Assembly (NCBI GenBank): GCA_904063045.1
Contig: CAJFCJ010000007.1
Span: 3,045,404 to 3,109,403, forward strand
Source: Dimorphilus gyrociliatus
Lineage: Eukaryota; Annelida; Polychaeta; Dinophilidae
DNA length: 64,000 bases
Direction of reading: 5' to 3'
The position numbers were made by a program, and so were the translations under genes. The notes beneath the pieces were generated by a model. It saw only the letters and a program-made list of their open reading frames with translations. It ran no database searches and was not told the DNA's origin. Shown here one piece after another: positions 59,369 through 64,000 of the stretch (position 1 is the first letter of the stretch; the number at the start of each line of letters is the position of its first letter).

Positions 59369-60383
59369 ACACACGTACTGATATAGCAGTTAAATCTGAA
59401 CATAAAACCATTTGTGCCTTTACTATTTATCTAGAAGAATGGATAACAATTGAATTAGGCAGTCAGAGTACCGGTGATTGAGATTAAAACCATATGCTGC
59501 ATAAACGAAATTATTATGTTCGCTGTTTATTATTTATAAAGAGAATAAACTAAAAAAAAAAATAATCTTCCAGACGAGCCACTATTCGAAGTTCGAAGCC
59601 TGGAAGTATATATATATCACAAACTACTTGTGTTTTCCTATCTTAATTTTGTAATAATTTCGAAATTTGGCCTGATTCAAAATACAAAGGTAAGATGTAT
59701 GTATGTATATACAAGACATGTTAAATGTCTAATATCAGATAAATATATATTATGTATTTTAAAAAGAGAACATAAACTAAACAACAATGATTACAAAAAA
59801 AAGTATTGAAAAATATGAAAAAATGATATCAAATACGTGTGTTTTTGCCTGGATTGAACTGTTACTTTATTTCTAGCTTCAAGATAAATAATTGATTGTT
59901 TTTTTTTCTATTGCGGTATCAAGGTAGCGACTTGACATCGATTGATCAGTTAATAAAAAAAAAACCGTGTATTCTTTTTTTACTATTTAAAAAGTTAAAT
60001 CAAGATTTTTGCTTAAAAAATAATCTTTTTCTTCTCCTATTAATATAAAACATCATCATATCAGACGTAATCTAGATTGACGTAACAGCATTATTTCATA
60101 AATAGTATAATTATTTTGATGACTAATAAAAAAAAACTACGATTTTTTAGATTGATACTTATATTTTTCATATAATCTCTATTAAATTTTCAAGGTTTTG
60201 TTTCGTGAGATTGCAAAATACAACTGTTGAATGAACTCTTGACGGAAAGATCTTTCGTTAAACTTTAAAGGTAGACTTGAATAGCAGAAGCATCCAAAAC
60301 TTACCTCAAATATGAGCTTTATTTATCACTGCTAACTTAAAAATGATTTTTCTTTTTTAGACTTTACATTATCCTTATAAAAT

Positions 60384-61710
60384 ATGGAAGCAACGCGTAT
60401 TGGACAGTGCATATTTGTTACTACTATATCTTTCATCTTACAAGCAACAACTGTTGGTCACAGTTTTTGCTCCGGTATATATCTTCTACACTTCCAGCTG
60501 TTTTCCGAGTACCGTTCTACAGTATGGTGGATAGGCTCGCTAAATACGGGTCTTTTATTTGGTGCTGGACCAGTTGCAAGTTTGGTGGTTAATCAATTAG
60601 GCACTCGTTTCACAATTATTACTGGTGGCATTGTTTCGTCTTTGGGACTCGCTTTGGCTACTTTATCAACAAATGTCATTCACTTGTACTTTACCTATGG
60701 TCTACTAACCGGTATAGGATTTAGTTTCATCTATATACCGTCAGTTGTAATGGTTGCTGAACATTGCAAAAGATATGTGAAAATCACCTTACCAATATCA
60801 TCAGCTGGGGTTGGGATTGGATCTTTGGTTTTTGCACCTTTATTAACTAAACTTATAAGTAAGTTTTTTCTCAATGTGTTTTTTTTCTTTATCAAATATC
60901 ATAATCTTCGTCTTTCAATGATTAGATTATTACGGTTGGAGAAGTGCCTTATTTGTTTCAGCTAGTATAATGCTTCAGTGTTGTGTTTTAGGGGCACTGG
61001 TCAAACCTTTAAAAAAATCGGTCAAGGACGAACAAGAACATTCTATTTTTCTATTCAAAACGTCTGTCAAGGAAAAAATTTACAATACCTTAGAAAGTAT
61101 AGCATCACTTTCATTGCTTACTGATGCCAAATTTCTCATACTCTTATTAAATAATGTTTTATGGAATATCGGAAATCTTATTTTCTTAGTAACCTTACCG
61201 GATTACAATAAAGCAATTAATTTACCTGACTGGAAATCTGCTTGGGTGTTATCTACTGTTGGTATATGCAGCACTTTAGGAAGATTTTTTATGGGTTGTG
61301 GCGCAAAATGCTGTAAACGACACATCTGGCCATATTTAATACCTAATGTGATTTCCGGGATTCTTTTATTATTTTATCCTTTTCGTTTGAGTTACACAAT
61401 GAATATTATCTTGTGCTCAGGTTATGGACTTCTGTTCGGAGCCCAAATAGGCCTTTTAGCTTTAATAACAGTGGAAGAATTTGGCCTAGAAAGGCTACCT
61501 GCTGCTTATGGTTATTGCATGTTCGCGGACGGTATTGGTGCTCTTATAGGTCCTCCGCTGTCGGGTTTATTGTACGATATAACACATCAACATGTGGTTT
61601 CGTTTGTAGTCGGAGGAGCCGTAACCGTATTTTCTGGCCTATTAATAATACTCCTACCCATCATTGATAGACTAAAGCGATCTACTACAGAAAATTTAAC
61701 AACTGTGTAA
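60384..61710 (+). CDS. MFS transporter, monocarboxylate-transporter-like (SLC16 type)
   Basis: Exons 60384-60858 and 60926-61710; phases agree; 419 aa. Twelve hydrophobic segments in two groups of six, separated by a charged central loop (KPLKKSVKDEQEHS...KEKIYNTLE). Features of the SLC16/MCT group: an N-terminal half with LNTGLLFGAGPVASLVVNQLGTRFTIITGG, NYYGWRSALF after TM5/6, and a C-terminal half with VGICSTLGRFFMG and AAYGYCMFADGIGALIGPPLSGLLYD. Predicted plasma-membrane symporter. The substrate cannot be inferred, because many invertebrate SLC16 members are orphans. Slightly short for the family (usual ~430-500). Convergent with COX5B; only 105 bp separates the stops. Confidence 0.87.
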
Positions 61711-61815
61711 GTAAACTCATCAATTATTCCATATTTAAATTTTATTTTTGTACGTATCCTATTGTTAGAGAAACTGTCGTCGACGCAAGACAGACTTAAC
61801 GCATGATATTGTCCA

Positions 61816-62603
61816 CTAAGCGGCGATGTCGATTGGTTTCATTTCGACCAGTTTGAACCAGTGACCGCATTGGCAACGCTTCTGCTCACCTTTGTGAAGA
61901 TACATCCAATTTATACTGATAGCGTCTTCTTCACAAATACAGCCAACTAAACGTTTTTCATACATAGATGGAACAGCAACTGGGCTATCCAGTGTACCTC
62001 CTGTTCTCTTATTCACCTTCATTTCAAATGGATCCTAAATGTGAAAAAAATTAGGTAATTATATTTCCCAGTTAATTGAAATTAATTTTTAAAATGTTTC
62101 CGTTTGAAAAACTAATAAACTTTAATATTAGTCAACAATAAAAATACTTCTTCATATTAACTGCTATTCGTTTAACAACTTCGCGGAATAAAATATCTTG
62201 ATAAGTGACCAGTTATACTTACTTCATTTCCGGCTAAGCGGGCCAAAAGTTCCCAACGTTCAGGACCAACAGAGTGGCCTAATCCATCAGGCATCGTAAC
62301 AGCATCCGATACTATGAAAGAATTACGATCAATTTATTTATTTCTTTTTAAAACTTAATTTGTAAAGTAGTAAATACAAAGAATCGGTATAACAGCTCAT
62401 GACTTTCAAGCGACATTGTTAAAGGGCGAGCATAATATCTTAATATAACAGAAAACTACAAAATAATGTTTTTAAAAAATTACCATACCAAGTTTTCCTT
62501 TTTGTGGATCAACTACTGGACCCGCACTTGCAAATCTTAAAGAGCTGTAAGCAATACAACGACGAGAAATATTAGAAACGCTCCTGCAGAGTGCTGACGC
62601 CAT
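61816..62603 (-). CDS. COX5B: Cytochrome c oxidase subunit 5B, mitochondrial
   Basis: Exons 62603-62489, 62311-62223 and 62034-61816; phases agree; 140 aa. The first donor was set at CTTG|GTATGG because it alone keeps the frame into VSDAVTMPDGLGHSVGPERWELLARLAG. An Arg/Ser-rich N-terminus without acids (MASALCRSVSNISRRC) is a mitochondrial targeting sequence. The zinc-binding region is VGCICEEDAISINW...KGEQKRCQCGHWFKLV, the insect/invertebrate-like CxC...CxC spacing. COX5B is a nuclear-coded matrix-side subunit of complex IV. An AATAAA on the minus strand at 61746-61741 lies in the short gap before the convergent MFS stop. Confidence 0.95.
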
Positions 62604-62958
62604 TTTGGAATAAGGAACGAAGAAAATTCTAATAAAAAATATTTCGATTAAATGACAGTGTCTTCTGCTGGCGCCAAAACTATATCTTTTCAAACTTGAA
62701 GGAAAAAAATATACAGCTTATCGAACTTTGATTTATAATAATTTTTATCAGATGTATTATCACTTTATCTTAAGATATAAAAATCACTGTTCTGGAGGTG
62801 CATTCACGTTTCAATATCAAATCACATGGCATGCTAACAAGAGATTCTTTGCGAAAACTATTGAACTTTAAGCTTTGAAGTTTTATTTTATCTATTAAAT
62901 TGATTTTGACGATTGCATTAAACATATATTAAAGATTATGACAAGAAAGTTAGATTTT

Positions 62959-64000
62959 TTAACTGTTGCTAGTTTCTTTATGAGACACTTTCTGACCGAG
63001 TAAAACGTCCATTATGCGGTTAGCGGCTGTTGGGATAGGGGTTCCTGGGCCAAATACATCTACCACGCCAGCTTTGAACAATACTTCATAGTCTTGAGGT
63101 GGTATAACACCTCCAGCGACAACAAGAATATCTTCTCTTCCCATTTTCTTTAGTTCTTCAATAACTTCAGGTACAAGTGTCTTGTGGCCAGCGGCTAAAG
63201 ACGAAACGCCAACAATGTGAACATCTGCATCGACAGCTTGTTGAGCAGCCTCTTGTGGAGTTGAAAATAGAGGGCCAACATCAACGTCAAATCCCACATC
63301 GGCAAATCCAGTGGCAATTACTTTTCCACCGCGATCGTGCCCATCTTGACCAACTTTCGCCACGAGAATTCTAGGTCGACGGCCCTCTTGGCTAACAAAT
63401 TCATCGATTCTTTGGGAAATCTTTTCTAATTCACCTGCAGTTCCATATTCGGTTTTGTAAGCTCCACTAACCAGTCTATCAGTTGCGACGTGTCTTCCCC
63501 AAACCTTTTCCATAGCATCGGTTATTTCTCCAACTGTGCACCTAGCCCTACTAGCTTCGATACTCAAAGCTAACAAGTTCCCATCTCCACTTTCGCAACA
63601 TTTCGTTATGTTATCCAATGCATCACGGGCTCTAGTTGGGTCCCTGGATCTCTTCACTTGTTCAATTCGAGCCTTTTGTTGTTCTCTTACTTTAGTATTA
63701 TCAACTTCAAGGACATCGATAGTGTCCTCTTCTTGTAGTTTATATTTATTAACACCTACAATTGTTTCTTGACCACTATCAATACGAGCTTGACGCTTGG
63801 CAGCAGATTCCTCAATTCTCAATTTAGGCATTCCTGATGCAACCGCTTTAGCCATACCACCCATGTTTTCAATATCGTCGATTATTTTTTTAGCAGCGTC
63901 GTAAATCTCGTCGGTCAATTGCTCCATCATATATGAACCGGCCCATGGATCAGCTACTTTGGCAATTCCGCTCTCCTCTTGCAGGATAATCTGCGTATTT
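62959..64000 (-). CDS. MMUT: Methylmalonyl-CoA mutase, C-terminal part (runs off the window)
   Basis: One open exon from the right edge to the stop at 62959; 347 codons are visible and the N-terminus lies beyond 64000. It contains the end of the TIM barrel ([21 protein letters not shown]) and the whole cobalamin-binding domain: [25 protein letters not shown] carries DxHxxG with the cobalt-ligating His, then [35 protein letters not shown] and [19 protein letters not shown]. The enzyme converts (R)-methylmalonyl-CoA to succinyl-CoA in the mitochondrial matrix, in propionate, branched-chain amino-acid and odd-chain fatty-acid breakdown. The visible part is intact. Confidence 0.98.
   Translation of the reverse strand, partial: NTQIILQEESGIAKVADPWAGSYMMEQLTDEIYDAAKKIIDDIENMGGMAKAVASGMPKLRIEESAAKRQARIDSGQETIVGVNKYKLQEEDTIDVLEVDNTKVREQQKARIEQVKRSRDPTRARDALDNITKCCESGDGNLLALSIEASRARCTVGEITDAMEKVWGRHVATDRLVSGAYKTEYGTAGELEKISQRIDEFVSQEGRRPRILVAKVGQDGHDRGGKVIATGFADVGFDVDVGPLFSTPQEAAQQAVDADVHIVGVSSLAAGHKTLVPEVIEELKKMGREDILVVAGGVIPPQDYEVLFKAGVVDVFGPGTPIPTAANRIMDVLLGQKVSHKETSNS

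Larger units (their letters stand above)
58479..60383. other. Intergenic region SUEL receptor 2 to MFS transporter
   Basis: No credible gene. AATAAA at 58558-58563 may end the receptor transcript. Contains two TA/CT repeats and a plus-strand CTCF-core-like site at 59361. An acceptor-like TTTTTTAG at 60353-60360, just before the MFS start, suggests an untranslated upstream exon. Confidence 0.55.

Noticed and set aside
1..64000. tRNA, rRNA, CRISPR, intact transposon or viral genes
   Set aside because: No tRNA-like B-box with cloverleaf, no direct-repeat array, and no transposase, reverse transcriptase or viral protein frame was found. A covariance-model scan would be needed to exclude small RNAs.

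Overview
This is a nuclear window from an animal. It is AT-rich, the genes are split by GT-AG introns (about 45 bp to 2.5 kb), and the gene set is metazoan: a SNAG-type Scratch zinc-finger repressor, CNK, anoctamin-10, a Bcl-2 protein with BH4-BH3-BH1-BH2, SUEL/CUB receptors, MED20 and COX5B. I see no bacterial, viral or intact transposon genes. The gene families and compact layout suggest an invertebrate bilaterian, perhaps a spiralian such as an annelid, but the sequence alone does not fix the taxon. I rebuilt all exon boundaries by eye from splice signals, reading frame and family conservation. There is no transcript support.

Layout, left to right. DIPK1/FAM69-type secretory-pathway kinase-like gene (+). 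CNK scaffold of Ras/MAPK signalling, 12 exons (-). SmD2 spliceosomal core (+), divergent from CNK. GDAP2 (macro + CRAL-TRIO, +). A gene-free stretch, then Scratch (-), with three degenerate repeat copies upstream of it. An orphan CUB-like single-pass membrane protein (-), with a split-frame ORF in its first intron. About 5.3 kb of gene-free, repeat-rich DNA. A SUEL-lectin/CUB receptor with a proline-rich tail (+). An intronless LRR membrane protein (-), 127 bp from anoctamin-10 (+). A GNAT acetyltransferase (-). RPP25/Alba (-), divergent from MED20 (+). About 2.9 kb without genes. A full-length ABCB/P-glycoprotein (+). An SH3-WW-PH-RhoGAP protein (+). A Bcl-2 protein (-), 155 bp from a BLES03/UPF0696 gene (+). 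A second SUEL/CUB receptor, with a Sushi-like module (+). A monocarboxylate-transporter-like MFS gene (+), convergent with COX5B (-). Finally the 3' part of methylmalonyl-CoA mutase (-), running off the right edge.

Most genes are unrelated housekeeping or signalling genes. The recurring theme is single-pass surface proteins: two SUEL+CUB, one CUB-only and one LRR. The most notable non-coding signals are: an AGRTGGCG motif seen about ten times, mostly between genes, resembling the CTCF core; three TCACGTGA E-boxes each within 250 bp upstream of a start codon; very short first coding exons in many genes; and the triplicated degenerate element upstream of Scratch.
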